Shown piece by piece: positions 8,862-18,448 of a DNA stretch of 64,000 bases. The position numbers were made by a program, and so were the translations under genes. The stretch's first letter is position 1. Each line of letters starts with the position of its first letter. A model generated the notes under the pieces. The model had not been told where the DNA came from. It searched no databases and saw only the letters and a program-made list of their open reading frames with translations. Source of the stretch: Bosea vestrisii (lineage in GTDB: Bacteria; Pseudomonadota; Alphaproteobacteria; Rhizobiales; Beijerinckiaceae); the NCBI RefSeq assembly GCF_030144325.1, contig NZ_CP126307.1, forward strand, positions 2,232,001 to 2,296,000, read 5' to 3'.

Positions 8862-9845
8862 TCAACGCGAATAGCCGCCGAAGCGGCGCACCGCCTGGAT
8901 CGCGGTGCGCTTGCAGAAATTGACGAAGCTCGGCTGATAGATGCGCGAATAGGGGCGCAGTTCGGCGGCGAAGCTACGGTAGAAATTCTCGATCGGCTTG
9001 ATCATCGACCCTTCGAAGTCGAAGTCGAGTTCGCGGGCATGCGCATCCTGCACCAGCGCGGTCAGAAGCGCCGCATTGGTCCCGGTCTGTGCATCCGGCA
9101 GCGAGCCGTTGAAGACGAAATAGGCGCTGCTCCAGTCCTCGAACACGACTGCAGCGGATGTGCCGCCGCGCCCCTCTTCGTCCGCCAGCCAGAGCCGCGC
9201 CATACCGGCCGCACTGAGCCCACGGACCAACCTCCCGAAGCGCTCCGGCGAGATAAGCGGCTTGGCACCGCGGCTGGTGAACGGCATCACGCAAAGCTTG
9301 TAGACAGCATCGACATCGGCGGCCGAACCGATATCGCCCTGCCTGATCTGCACGCCGCCCTTCTGGCCTCGCCGCGCCGCATTGCGCAGTCGGGAATCGG
9401 CAGCGTTCCACCAGCTGTCCTTCGCCGATGTCGGCAGGACATAGGTATAGGCCGTCTGCTGGTGCAGCCCCATCCAGTGGAACGGCATCCAGTTCGGAAG
9501 CGAGGGATGACAGACATAGTCAAAAGATGCCGTCTTGCCGATCAGCCCGGCGAAGGCGTCCGCCACAGCATAATAATGGCTGGGCTTGCGCAGCACCGTC
9601 TCGTCCACGACGAGGCCGAGATATTTGCAATAGAGCGGATTGGTCCTGAGCCCGCCGACGCCGTGCGTCAGTGGTAGCCCGGCCTCGATCCGACCATCCT
9701 TGCGCAGCACCCATAGATCATAGCGCGCGCCGAGTGCGTCCAGGCAGATCGTCGACGTGAACACGGTTCCGGCCGGGCAACGGCGCAGGAACTCGTTCCA
9801 CTCCGCCTTCGCCTCAGGCGTGTCGGGCAAGCATTCGATGCTCAT
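8862..9845 (-). CDS. GNAT/FemAB-like acyltransferase
   Basis: A 327-residue cytoplasmic protein. The arrangement of an N-terminal half with GLPLTHGVGGLR and a C-terminal half with AAVVFEDWSSAYFVFNGS and DFEGSMIKPIENFYRSF is that of the BioF2/FemAB branch of the GNAT superfamily. Members transfer acyl or aminoacyl groups onto sugars or peptides. In this setting acylation of an amino sugar is plausible but not shown. It is the last gene of a four-gene minus-strand block and its ATG overlaps the upstream stop by 4 bp. Confidence 0.72.
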   Translation of the reverse strand: MSIECLPDTPEAKAEWNEFLRRCPAGTVFTSTICLDALGARYDLWVLRKDGRIEAGLPLTHGVGGLRTNPLYCKYLGLVVDETVLRKPSHYYAVADAFAGLIGKTASFDYVCHPSLPNWMPFHWMGLHQQTAYTYVLPTSAKDSWWNAADSRLRNAARRGQKGGVQIRQGDIGSAADVDAVYKLCVMPFTSRGAKPLISPERFGRLVRGLSAAGMARLWLADEEGRGGTSAAVVFEDWSSAYFVFNGSLPDAQTGTNAALLTALVQDAHARELDFDFEGSMIKPIENFYRSFAAELRPYSRIYQPSFVNFCKRTAIQAVRRFGGYSR

Positions 9846-11815
9846 GATCTGGCGTTGGCTCTCGCCTGGAAGGGAAGTATCTCGCCTGCGGCCTTAGCAG
9901 GTCGACGTGTAAAAATCTGCCATCCGCCATCCCGACGCAGATCGAAGACGCCTTCGTCCTTGAGTTGCGTCAGCGCCTTGTAGAAGGCCGTTTCGGGCCA
10001 CCATCCGGGGATCGCCTCCTCCAGCGAAACCAGCCCGACCTTGTCGCCCTCTAGCACTTTGCGCGCCTCCTCCACGGTCGTCGGCAGGAAATAGCGGCGG
10101 CCAGCAGGGGAATAGAGGAATACCGGCCAGATACCGCATTGATACGACACGGTGCTGCGATCCGAGAGCCAGACCGAACCGACAGGCAAGGCGCGCGCCG
10201 CCTCGCAGATCGGCTCGAATTTAGCGCGATAGGCGGTCGGCACATCCCAGGTCGGGTAGATCCGCCAGCGATGCAGCTCGGCCCGCGCAAACAGGGCAGT
10301 TGCGACAGCGCCAACAACGAGGAAGATGCTGGCCGCCCACGCGCCGAAGCGCTGCTCAACCTCCGCGAGGATGCCCTGCACGGAAAGCGCCATGATCACC
10401 GGTGACAAGATGAAGACCGTATAGGCATAGCGATAGTTCGAGACCATCGCCTCCTTCATGTCGATCGGGAACAGGCGCTTCAGCTCGATCAGCGGGATCG
10501 CCAGCAGAAACAGAAAGGCGGCGGCCAGGACGACTGGCACGGTGCGGCGTTCACGCGGACCGAGCCATGCGATCGCTAGCAGCACCACGGTCCCGGCCAG
10601 CGCGGCGAGGCCAATCATCATGCCTTGCTGCTCGAGCATCTTCTGCAAGGCACCGAGTGGGCTGAGGTCGCGGGCGCTCCAGTTGCCATAGCGCAGGAAC
10701 GCCTCGGCCAGAGCCGTGCCGGGATAGTGGAAGTAGTTCATGCCGTTGCCGAGCACGTTGCCGATCCGGCGCAGGTTGTCGACATAGTGCAGCACCGGCA
10801 GCGCCAGCCCGACGAGTCCCGCCAGAGCGATCAGCAGGACCTGCACGACCGGTACGCGCCGCAGCAGCGTCGCGACGACGAAGATCGGCGCGACGACGGC
10901 GAGGAAATAGAGGTTGATCGTATGGCTGGCGGCAAGCCAGCCCGCAGTCGTCGCAACGGCCGGAAGCAACGACGGCGGCAAGCCGCGGCGGTCGACGAAC
11001 ACGATCAGCAGCGTGAGCAGGCCCAGCCACGGGATCAATCGGAACGGATCCCGCGAGCTGTTGAAGCTCGTATACTCGAACGCCTGGAAAGCGCAGAAGA
11101 TCATCAGCGCGAAGGCGCCGGCCGCGATCGCATGCCGCCGGCCCGCAGCCAGCAGCATCGTCATCCCGACAACCGCCATGGCCAGGCACAACACCGTGAA
11201 CTGGAAGGCCAGCCGTACCGGCATGTCGTCGCCAAGCGCAGCCCCTGCGGGTTGCGGACCGGGCGAGAACAGCAGTGAATGGCCGAGATAGACCGCGAAC
11301 AGCGCAGTATGCGGATGGGTTGGCGGAGCGCCGCTCGCCGGGTCGCCCAGCCCATGCGCCAAGGCGGCGAGGCTGCCCTGGGCAGCGAACATCCGCGCCT
11401 CGGCAAGATAGGTCAGCGCATCGTTGGCGATGATCGGAAACAGGTTGCTGACAAGGATGGCAAGAAGCTTGGCAAGGACCGCAAGCGTGCCACCGCAAAG
11501 AACGAGCAATGCGACAAGGGTGGGTCGGCGCCAGCTCCGCGGCGCTGCTTCCCTGGCGATACGAGGCTGCAGGCACAAGGCGACCAGCGCGGGAACGAGC
11601 GCGCCCGCGACCGGAAGCCAGCGTATCGCCGCGATCTGGCCAGGAAGGACTACGGCAACTGCCATGGCGAGCGTTGCCAGCAGCAGCGGCGCATGCGCGG
11701 CGGCGAGCAGGCCGGCGCCGATACGCCGCGCCGGATCATCGCCGCATCGGCCGGCGATCGCGAGGCCGAGGGCCAGTGCCGAGGCCAGCAGGAACAGACC
11801 GTAGATCGCAGTCAT
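9842..11815 (-). CDS. Polytopic membrane protein, GT-C glycosyltransferase-like
   Basis: A 657-residue inner-membrane protein with ten or more hydrophobic segments and a soluble C-terminal tail of roughly 150 residues. After the third segment, in what would be the first long outer loop, it has PIIANDALTYLAEARMF; an acidic residue there followed by Y and A is typical of GT-C enzymes that use polyprenyl-phosphate sugars. A later SSRDPFRLIPWLGLL has a counterpart (HIDPLRVHGFF) in the large protein at 13881, suggesting the two are related. I do not recognise a named family. Both ends overlap neighbouring genes by 4 bp (ATGA). Confidence 0.72.
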   Translation of the reverse strand: MTAIYGLFLLASALALGLAIAGRCGDDPARRIGAGLLAAAHAPLLLATLAMAVAVVLPGQIAAIRWLPVAGALVPALVALCLQPRIAREAAPRSWRRPTLVALLVLCGGTLAVLAKLLAILVSNLFPIIANDALTYLAEARMFAAQGSLAALAHGLGDPASGAPPTHPHTALFAVYLGHSLLFSPGPQPAGAALGDDMPVRLAFQFTVLCLAMAVVGMTMLLAAGRRHAIAAGAFALMIFCAFQAFEYTSFNSSRDPFRLIPWLGLLTLLIVFVDRRGLPPSLLPAVATTAGWLAASHTINLYFLAVVAPIFVVATLLRRVPVVQVLLIALAGLVGLALPVLHYVDNLRRIGNVLGNGMNYFHYPGTALAEAFLRYGNWSARDLSPLGALQKMLEQQGMMIGLAALAGTVVLLAIAWLGPRERRTVPVVLAAAFLFLLAIPLIELKRLFPIDMKEAMVSNYRYAYTVFILSPVIMALSVQGILAEVEQRFGAWAASIFLVVGAVATALFARAELHRWRIYPTWDVPTAYRAKFEPICEAARALPVGSVWLSDRSTVSYQCGIWPVFLYSPAGRRYFLPTTVEEARKVLEGDKVGLVSLEEAIPGWWPETAFYKALTQLKDEGVFDLRRDGGWQIFTRRPAKAAGEILPFQARANARS

Positions 11816-12852
11816 CGCGTCTCGGCCGGGTTGCCGATCTTGCGCTTGAGCCCGGGCACGAGAAGCCCTGACACCACCGCCAGGCAGGCGATCTCGATTA
11901 CGCGGCAGGCCAGGCCGATCATGATGATGCGCGAGACGTCGAGGCCGAATGCCAGCGCGAAGAAGGCCTGCACGCCTTCAGCGACGCCGAAACCGCCAGG
12001 CGTGAGACGGAAGAAGACGGCGCAATCCTTGACCATGGTGATGATCGCAGCCTGCCCGAGTGTGATCGGCAGGTCGAACATCTGCGCCACGACCCAGAAG
12101 AACAGGATGTCCGTCGAAGCGCGGCCGATCTCAATCAACTGCCAGCGACCGAGTAGGCGCGGCGACGAGATCAGAACCCGCCAGCCCGCCAGCGCCTTCT
12201 CGACGAAGCTGCCGATGAAAGGCAGGCGCCCGAACGGGAAGGGCAGCACCAGCAGCAGGATTACTCCAACGCCGCCGAAGCCGAACAGCGAGACGACCAC
12301 AGTATAGGGCTTCGAAGCAACCGGCCCGAGCCACAGCGCGATGAGGCCAACGACGACGCCGACGACGCCGATAGAGAACATCGCGGCGGCGATCGCGATC
12401 GGGATGAAGCGCTTGTAGCTGATCCCCTGAAGCCGCTGCAGATAGAGGCTACGCAGGGGCAGTGCCATATTGCCCGGCAAGAAATAATTGCCGAGCAGGC
12501 CCGATGCCGTCAGCGCGACCGAATCCTTCAAGGGCATGTGCCCGCCGAGCGCGACCGCCAGGATGTCGAACCACAAACCACGAAAGACCAGCAACATCAG
12601 GTAGAGCAGCGCGGCGAGCATCCACAGCCAGAGCGGCTTGTTGAGGATGATCTCGATCGTATTCCAGTTGTCGCGCCCGAAGCGGACGACCGCGATGACG
12701 ATGACGGCGATCAGGAGGTAATAGGCAAGCGTTACTGCGCGCCGCTTCCAGGGTCGGGTGGGCTTGACGGCCGCCTGTTCCGGCTTGAGTTCGGGAGCGT
12801 CGAGCTGCGTCACGGCGGCACCACGAACCGCATCGGCCTGTGTGCCCTTCAT
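11812..12852 (-). CDS. Flippase-like membrane protein (lysylphosphatidylglycerol synthase TM family)
   Basis: A 346-residue protein of the UPF0104/LPG synthase transmembrane family, with six to eight hydrophobic segments and the family-typical GNYFLPGNMALPLRSLYL and LTPGGFGVAEGVQAFFALAF. Members of this family without a catalytic domain are thought to move or bind lipid-linked substrates. A longer frame extends upstream, but the ATG at 12852 overlaps the TGA of the preceding methyltransferase gene (ATGA), which settles the start. A second family member lies at 22458, so the locus has two. Confidence 0.85.
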   Translation of the reverse strand: MKGTQADAVRGAAVTQLDAPELKPEQAAVKPTRPWKRRAVTLAYYLLIAVIVIAVVRFGRDNWNTIEIILNKPLWLWMLAALLYLMLLVFRGLWFDILAVALGGHMPLKDSVALTASGLLGNYFLPGNMALPLRSLYLQRLQGISYKRFIPIAIAAAMFSIGVVGVVVGLIALWLGPVASKPYTVVVSLFGFGGVGVILLLVLPFPFGRLPFIGSFVEKALAGWRVLISSPRLLGRWQLIEIGRASTDILFFWVVAQMFDLPITLGQAAIITMVKDCAVFFRLTPGGFGVAEGVQAFFALAFGLDVSRIIMIGLACRVIEIACLAVVSGLLVPGLKRKIGNPAETR

Positions 12853-13745
12853 GTCAGAAGAGCGTCGAACCGATATGAATGGAGTGGGTGATTCTTGGGC
12901 TGGTCGAGAAGCTGGCACTCGAACCCGACGGAACCGGCCGCAGCCGCGAAATCGCGTCGCGCCCACCACCAGCCTAGATCGTCCGTTTTCTTCCGCTTCA
13001 GGACGGCGGCGACATTTCGTGCGAGATAGCTCAAGCGAGCCCTGATGGAGGGGAATCGTTCATTCGAACTCGCGCCGCCCTCAGCCTTGCTGGGCAACAG
13101 CAGCCGAGCGGCCGCGCGTACACGGTGACCGAGACGCCGCGATTTGTCTGGGATGTCGCAGATCGCGACGGTACCGCCCGGCAGCAGAGCTTCCCGAAGA
13201 CCGGAAAGCACCTTCCGCCCGGCCGCATCGTCGAAATACTGGAAGGCCGAGCAAAGCAGAATCTTGTTGAACTTCTGGCCGCCAAGAGCCTCGCTGATCT
13301 TGGTAGCATCGGCCTGAGCGTACACAAGGTTAGGAGCAGCCGAAATCTCACGCGCCTGCTTCAACAGGACCTGCGAGTAATCCAGCCCGGTGACTGCCTT
13401 GGCCTTCGGGGCGATCCGCGCGGTGATCAGACCGTTACCGCAGCAAACGTCCAGCACTGTATCGTCCGGCCGGATGTCCAGAAGCTGAATGATATAGCCG
13501 GCGATCCAATCAAGATCATGCGAGCCCTTGCGCCCGACCATTTCCAGCGGAGCGTCGCTGTTGGGCCGCACCCATTTCCCGATATAGGCATCTTCTTCCA
13601 TGAGAGGGTTTTCCACTGCTGGTCCGGAAGCTGGGGCTGAGGGCTCGCTCAGGCGCGCCTGCCTTAGTTCACTGCGCCGCAACTTGGCAAGCCCGGCGAT
13701 CGGAGCTAAGCCGGCCGACACGCAACCCGGCAGCTTCTTCATCAT
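12849..13745 (-). CDS. Class I SAM-dependent methyltransferase
   Basis: A 298-residue cytoplasmic enzyme. The SAM-binding motif I is TVLDVCCGNGLITARIAPKA, followed by VTGLDYSQVLLKQAREI and, at motif III-IV, LLCSAFQYFDD. The first 50 residues are low in recognisable domain content, so the true start might be later, for example at the Met of MEEDAYIGKW. It is the first gene of the minus-strand block and faces the large membrane protein across a 135-bp divergent gap. Methylation of a sugar or chain end is likely from context; the substrate is unknown. Confidence 0.85.
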   Translation of the reverse strand: MMKKLPGCVSAGLAPIAGLAKLRRSELRQARLSEPSAPASGPAVENPLMEEDAYIGKWVRPNSDAPLEMVGRKGSHDLDWIAGYIIQLLDIRPDDTVLDVCCGNGLITARIAPKAKAVTGLDYSQVLLKQAREISAAPNLVYAQADATKISEALGGQKFNKILLCSAFQYFDDAAGRKVLSGLREALLPGGTVAICDIPDKSRRLGHRVRAAARLLLPSKAEGGASSNERFPSIRARLSYLARNVAAVLKRKKTDDLGWWWARRDFAAAAGSVGFECQLLDQPKNHPLHSYRFDALLT

Positions 13746-13880
13746 GTTGACCTTGCGACACCCTCACTCCCGAGCTGCGGCCGATCTGCTGCCGTGCCGT
13801 CCGCACTCGGCATCATTCGCACCCCGGGCCGTGACCGGACCTGACCCGGATGCCGACATGACGCCACGGCTAGCGCGGTT

Positions 13881-16800
13881 ATGACTGTTCTTGCCGGCGC
13901 GGGGCTGTTCGCCCTGCAAACAGCGATCATGCCGCTTCTGTGCGGCGTTCTCATGGCTCGTCTCGCCGGCGTGCCGCGCGAGGACCGCACAGCCTTCATC
14001 CTCTACGGGCTCGGGCTGTGGTCGGCGGGGACGGCGCTCGCCCTCGACCTCGCTTTGCGGTTCCTGCCCGACCTGCCACGGCAAGCTTATCTGATCGCTT
14101 ATGCCGTGGCCGTCGCCGGCGTTGCCTGCGGTGCACTCTGGACAAGGTCGCGCGCCCGGCCGGAAAACACTCCTCCCACCTCCGGTCTCCTGCGCTGTCT
14201 CGTGACGCACTGGAAATCCCTGTCCGTTTACGCGCGGATCGCGATCGGCATTGTCACTGTCATCTGCGCGTTCTTCCTGGTGCAGAACCTCAGCGAGCCC
14301 CTGACCGGGAACGACTCCATTGTCCATACGCTGATCGCGCGGATCATCTCCCGCGATCTGTCGGCCGCAGCCTATCCTCTCGCAACGGCAGATCGGATCA
14401 CCGGCTTCCTACTCGAAGGCGTCCACCCGCTCGGCTTCCCCGCTTCCAAGGCTGTATTCATGATCCTGCTCGGGGATCTCGACACGCCTTGGCACAAGCC
14501 GCTCACGGCGGTCTATTTCATCTACCTTCTGCTTGCCGTCGGCACGCTGAGCGCCCGGCTGTTCGGCAACGCCGCAGCCGCCTTCTCCATGCTGATCGTA
14601 GCCTGCACGCCGCTGTTGCTGCATTCGGTCGCTACCGCCCATATCGACCCGCTGCGCGTGCACGGCTTCTTTTTTATGTTTCGCTTTGCTGGCGGAGTTC
14701 GCCAGGCGCGGCGAGCGCTGGTGGCTGCTCCTTGGCGCGCTCGCCTTCGTCGAAGCGCTGCACAGCCATGCCGGCAATCTGATGCTCCTCGGCTTCCTGG
14801 GTCCGCTCTTTCTCGTTGCCGCGCCAGGGCCAATCTGGAAGCGCATCCTGCACGGCGCTGCCCTTGGCCTACCAGCGCTGGTCCTGGTCAGCCCGCAATT
14901 CGTCGTGAATCTGCGTACCTATGGCTCCCTGCTCGGCGTCGACTATGCGCTGGAACGGCTCAATCCGGGACCATTCCAGCGCTGGACCGAGATTCAACGC
15001 AGCCTTGTGAGCCTGCCGGACATCATCTTGAATGGTGCCCTCGCCCCCTGGGTGACCTGGGTTGGTTTGCCATTGGCTTCTGGCTGGGCCTCGTTGGCAT
15101 CGTGTTCGCCCTCGCCCAAGGCCAACACCGGCATCGGCCCGTGCTGGTTCTGATCGGCGCCGTGCTCATCTACACGGCGATCATGTGTCTGGCGATCGCA
15201 GTCCGCTACAAGTCGTTCTATATGAATACCCGCTACATGCTTGTCATGCTGCCGGTTTTGGCGGTGTTTGGCGGCTATTTGTTCGATATGCTGCTTCAGC
15301 GCGATGCCACCTCGCTCGACAGCGATGATGCTGGTGACCAGTACCGCAGGAGCTCGCCCAAAGCGGCCCTCGTCTTCGCCGGCTTCGTCATCTTCCCTGC
15401 CTTCATCTCGCTCTATCAGGTGCTGTTTCCGTTTGCACGCGATGGCGTCGTGGCGTTCGGCCTGATCTCAGCCCCGAACGAACCGGCCATTGCGCGCCTA
15501 GCCAGTTTGGGACTTGGCCTGCCCCTGTCGCTCCTTGCTCTGGCGACATGGGTCGTCCTCGGGCTCAAGGCAGCCGCATGGGTTCGCAATAATCTGCCGA
15601 CCGCCCTCGCCTCGCCGGGAGCCGCGAAGACACGCCTGGACACCGACCGATCGAAGGACCTGCAGCTTTTCGGGTGGCAGTTCTTTGTCTTGCTGCCGAT
15701 CGGCATCTTCCTGTTGCCGGTGCTTGGCAGGGTCTATGGCGCGGCCGAAGCCCTCGGGGTCAGGGCATTGGTCAATGCCAGCAATGGCGGCGTGCGGTCG
15801 CTTGTCGGCCTCTCCGTCCTCTGCACCATCGCCCTCATTATTCTCTGGCGCTGGCGTGCCGGACGCTTCCCGCGATGGCTACGGTATCCGGGCACCTATC
15901 CGCTCCTCATTCTTTGCTGGCTGTCAGCGCTCGGCTACGCATTCTCGCTCGACCTGCTGCTACAGGCTTCGAACCTCTCCCCCGCGAAGCTCCAGTTGGC
16001 CATCCTGACCGGCGTCGTGCTGGCCTGTCTTGCGACCTTCGCGGCCTGGCTCGCGACGCGCTTTGTCTGGAGACGTCGCGCCGTGATCCTGACCCCGGTC
16101 AAGGCGGGCAGCCGGCGCATGCTGGGCTACCTGCTCGCCAACCAGCCGACCGAAGCCGGCTATGTGACGATCTCCTATCTGTTCATGCCGCTGCTGCTGG
16201 CCAATCTCTATTATGGCCTCGGGCCTTTGCGCAGTCTGATCCACCCACTCTACATGCGGCCGTCGCTGATCTTCCAGAGCGATATTGCCAAGGCCGAGGC
16301 GACCCGAGGAGTCAGCGGCGGCCTCGAATATCTCGAACCTTCGCTGCTGTTGCGCGACGAGGTGGGCGCTGGCAAGACGCCGAAGACACTGACCTTCCGC
16401 GATGCCGAGGTCTTCGCCTATGGCAGCGGCACGATCTTTTCCAACTACGACCCGCGCATCTGGGATCTCTACGCCACGAAGACCGCGGAGCAAGCGCATG
16501 CCCTTCTGCTGCAGAAGGGGATCGACCATCTTTACATGCCGAACTATTCTAGCCCGACCAACAGCTTCAACGGCCTGGGTGAGCTTCTGGCGCGCCGCGA
16601 TATGGTACGTATCGCCAAGCAGTCCGATGGCAGTGTGTTCACCCTCTTCGAAGTGGCGCCAGAACCTGGTCGCATCACCGCCGACGTGATCTATCGCGGT
16701 GAACTGAGCAAACCGCTGCTCCTCAAGCGGGCGGCCTTCGACCTGTTCCCGAAGAGCCTCGGTGCTTGCGCTGGGCTGCGGGACGTCCACGGTGATATCT

Positions 16801-17177
16801 TCGGCTGGTACCGGGCGCAGGTCATATCTCGCCTGGTCCGCACGAGCTGCCTTAACGCTTATGCCGACCAGAACTGGATCCGGCTGCCACCGGCCAAGGA
16901 CGGTGAGACCTATCGACTCGAGGCCGATATGGTCTCCGTCGGCTGTGCCGGGTTACGCATCCTGCATCGGATGCCGCCGAGCCAGTCGGGCGAAGACTAT
17001 ACGGTCGCGAATGCAGACTTCATGCATTTTGCGCTCCAGCCTGGTGAAAAGGCAGCGCTCTGGTTCCAGCGGCCGGCCGGATCCGATGCGATCGCTGTTG
17101 GCTTCTATGGCGGCTGCGGGCAGCGGGGGGCGATCTCCGCCTTCCATGTCGAGCGCCTGCGGGAGTTGCCACGGTGA
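13881..17177 (+). CDS. Very large polytopic membrane protein, GT-C-like, with two compensating frameshifts
   Basis: The open frame encodes 1098 residues with many hydrophobic segments and a soluble C-terminal part of about 250 residues. In the first outer loop it has LTGNDSIVHTLIARII, and later HIDPLRVHGFF, matching motifs in the protein at 9842. Residues from about 266 to 389 are not membrane-like and are Arg/Pro-rich. In the next frame the same DNA reads as a normal continuation (LLAEFARRGERWW, then NLMLLGFLGPLFLV). Removing one T from the run at 14670-14675 and adding one C to the run at 15044-15048 restores a continuous protein. I call it an intact gene with probable sequence errors; a truly altered protein is the alternative. 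Its stop overlaps the next GTG. Confidence 0.7.
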   Translation: MTVLAGAGLFALQTAIMPLLCGVLMARLAGVPREDRTAFILYGLGLWSAGTALALDLALRFLPDLPRQAYLIAYAVAVAGVACGALWTRSRARPENTPPTSGLLRCLVTHWKSLSVYARIAIGIVTVICAFFLVQNLSEPLTGNDSIVHTLIARIISRDLSAAAYPLATADRITGFLLEGVHPLGFPASKAVFMILLGDLDTPWHKPLTAVYFIYLLLAVGTLSARLFGNAAAAFSMLIVACTPLLLHSVATAHIDPLRVHGFFFMFRFAGGVRQARRALVAAPWRARLRRSAAQPCRQSDAPRLPGSALSRCRARANLEAHPARRCPWPTSAGPGQPAIRRESAYLWLPARRRLCAGTAQSGTIPALDRDSTQPCEPAGHHLEWCPRPLGDLGWFAIGFWLGLVGIVFALAQGQHRHRPVLVLIGAVLIYTAIMCLAIAVRYKSFYMNTRYMLVMLPVLAVFGGYLFDMLLQRDATSLDSDDAGDQYRRSSPKAALVFAGFVIFPAFISLYQVLFPFARDGVVAFGLISAPNEPAIARLASLGLGLPLSLLALATWVVLGLKAAAWVRNNLPTALASPGAAKTRLDTDRSKDLQLFGWQFFVLLPIGIFLLPVLGRVYGAAEALGVRALVNASNGGVRSLVGLSVLCTIALIILWRWRAGRFPRWLRYPGTYPLLILCWLSALGYAFSLDLLLQASNLSPAKLQLAILTGVVLACLATFAAWLATRFVWRRRAVILTPVKAGSRRMLGYLLANQPTEAGYVTISYLFMPLLLANLYYGLGPLRSLIHPLYMRPSLIFQSDIAKAEATRGVSGGLEYLEPSLLLRDEVGAGKTPKTLTFRDAEVFAYGSGTIFSNYDPRIWDLYATKTAEQAHALLLQKGIDHLYMPNYSSPTNSFNGLGELLARRDMVRIAKQSDGSVFTLFEVAPEPGRITADVIYRGELSKPLLLKRAAFDLFPKSLGACAGLRDVHGDIFGWYRAQVISRLVRTSCLNAYADQNWIRLPPAKDGETYRLEADMVSVGCAGLRILHRMPPSQSGEDYTVANADFMHFALQPGEKAALWFQRPAGSDAIAVGFYGGCGQRGAISAFHVERLRELPR

Positions 17178-18448
17178 CGGGCGCTGGCGGGACAGCGCCC
17201 GCGCGCCTCACAGCCTGGATATTGTCCTATACCGGTGTCTCCGACGAGCCGCGCGTCCTGCGCCAGGCGAAAGCCCTGTCTGATGCAGGCTGGTGCGTCG
17301 TCGTCGCTGGCCATGACGGCCGCTCTCCCCGCCCACCGGAATGGCAATATATCCGCCTCGACGACACCATCCCGTCACGCTCGCTGCCGAAGCGGATCTG
17401 GCAACTCGGTGAGCGCGAGCTCGGCCGCTCCGCCTGCATCCACCTCGCCGGCTGGCCCGCCATCGCGCAGGCGGGAGCTCGGCTGATCTATCGCGGCCTG
17501 CCACTCTGGTCGGCCGCGCAGAGCGAAATCCTGGCTGCTGCCGAACGCACCGACTTGCGTCCCGATCTCGTCATCGCGCACGACTATCATACCTGCCCAC
17601 CGGCAGCGGAGCTCGCTCGCCATTCCGGCGCGGCCTTCGTTGTCGACTGCCACGAGTACGCGCGTGATGAATATCCCGGCAATCCGCGCTGGATGGCCCG
17701 CGAGCGTCCGTTCGTCGTCGCCCTGCAGGATGACTATCTCGCTCGCGCCGATGCGGTGACCACCGTCTCGGATGGCATCGCTCGCCTGCTCGATCGCGAC
17801 CAGCGCCTGAAGCGGCCGGCGATTACAGTCCGTAGCCTGCCCTTCTTCAGGGAGATGCCACTGCGCCCTGTCGGCGAGATGATCGAGGTGCTCTATCACG
17901 GCATCGTCGGCCCCGAGCGCGGTCTCGAGGTCTCGATCCAGTCGGTGCGCGACTGGAGGCCGGACTATCGCCTGACCATCCGTGGCAACGGCGAGAGCGC
18001 CTATGTTGATGCGCTGAAAGCCCTCAGCCACGAGGCCGGCGTCGGCGGGCGCGTCCGTTTCGAGCCGGCCGTCCCCTTTGGCGAGATCATCCCTGCCGCC
18101 AATCAGGCCGATATCGGCCTGTTCGTGCAGAGCGACCTTTCGCCGCAAAAGCGTCTCGCTCTACCCAACAAGTTCTTCGAATATGTCATGGCGGGCTTGG
18201 CGCTGTGCATCGCCGACCTGCCGGAGATGGCGGCACTCCTGCAGCGGCACGACCTCGGCGTGCTGGCTCGGCACTTGCGTCCCGATGCGGTGGCGGAAGC
18301 GGTGAACAGCCTATCCCGCGACAGGATCATGCATTACAAAGCGCAGGCCCTTGCGGCTGCGCGCGTCCTTAACTGGGAAAGCGAGCAACGGATCATGATC
18401 GCGCTCTTCGACGAACTGATGCGCGAGCGGGGAAGCTCGGCATGCTGA
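17174..18448 (+). CDS. GT4 family glycosyltransferase (paralogue C)
   Basis: A 424-residue GT-B glycosyltransferase closely related in layout and motifs to the protein at 3366: VDCHEYARDEYPGNPRW in the middle, EVLYHGIVGPERGLEVSIQS at the linker and LALPNKFFEYVMAGLALCIA in the donor domain. The GTG start overlaps the preceding TGA (GTGA), and the end overlaps the following hisH-like gene by 7 bp, so three genes are translationally linked. The donor might be the acetamidino sugar made by the next three genes; this is inference from position only. Confidence 0.9.
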   Translation: MTGAGGTAPARLTAWILSYTGVSDEPRVLRQAKALSDAGWCVVVAGHDGRSPRPPEWQYIRLDDTIPSRSLPKRIWQLGERELGRSACIHLAGWPAIAQAGARLIYRGLPLWSAAQSEILAAAERTDLRPDLVIAHDYHTCPPAAELARHSGAAFVVDCHEYARDEYPGNPRWMARERPFVVALQDDYLARADAVTTVSDGIARLLDRDQRLKRPAITVRSLPFFREMPLRPVGEMIEVLYHGIVGPERGLEVSIQSVRDWRPDYRLTIRGNGESAYVDALKALSHEAGVGGRVRFEPAVPFGEIIPAANQADIGLFVQSDLSPQKRLALPNKFFEYVMAGLALCIADLPEMAALLQRHDLGVLARHLRPDAVAEAVNSLSRDRIMHYKAQALAAARVLNWESEQRIMIALFDELMRERGSSAC

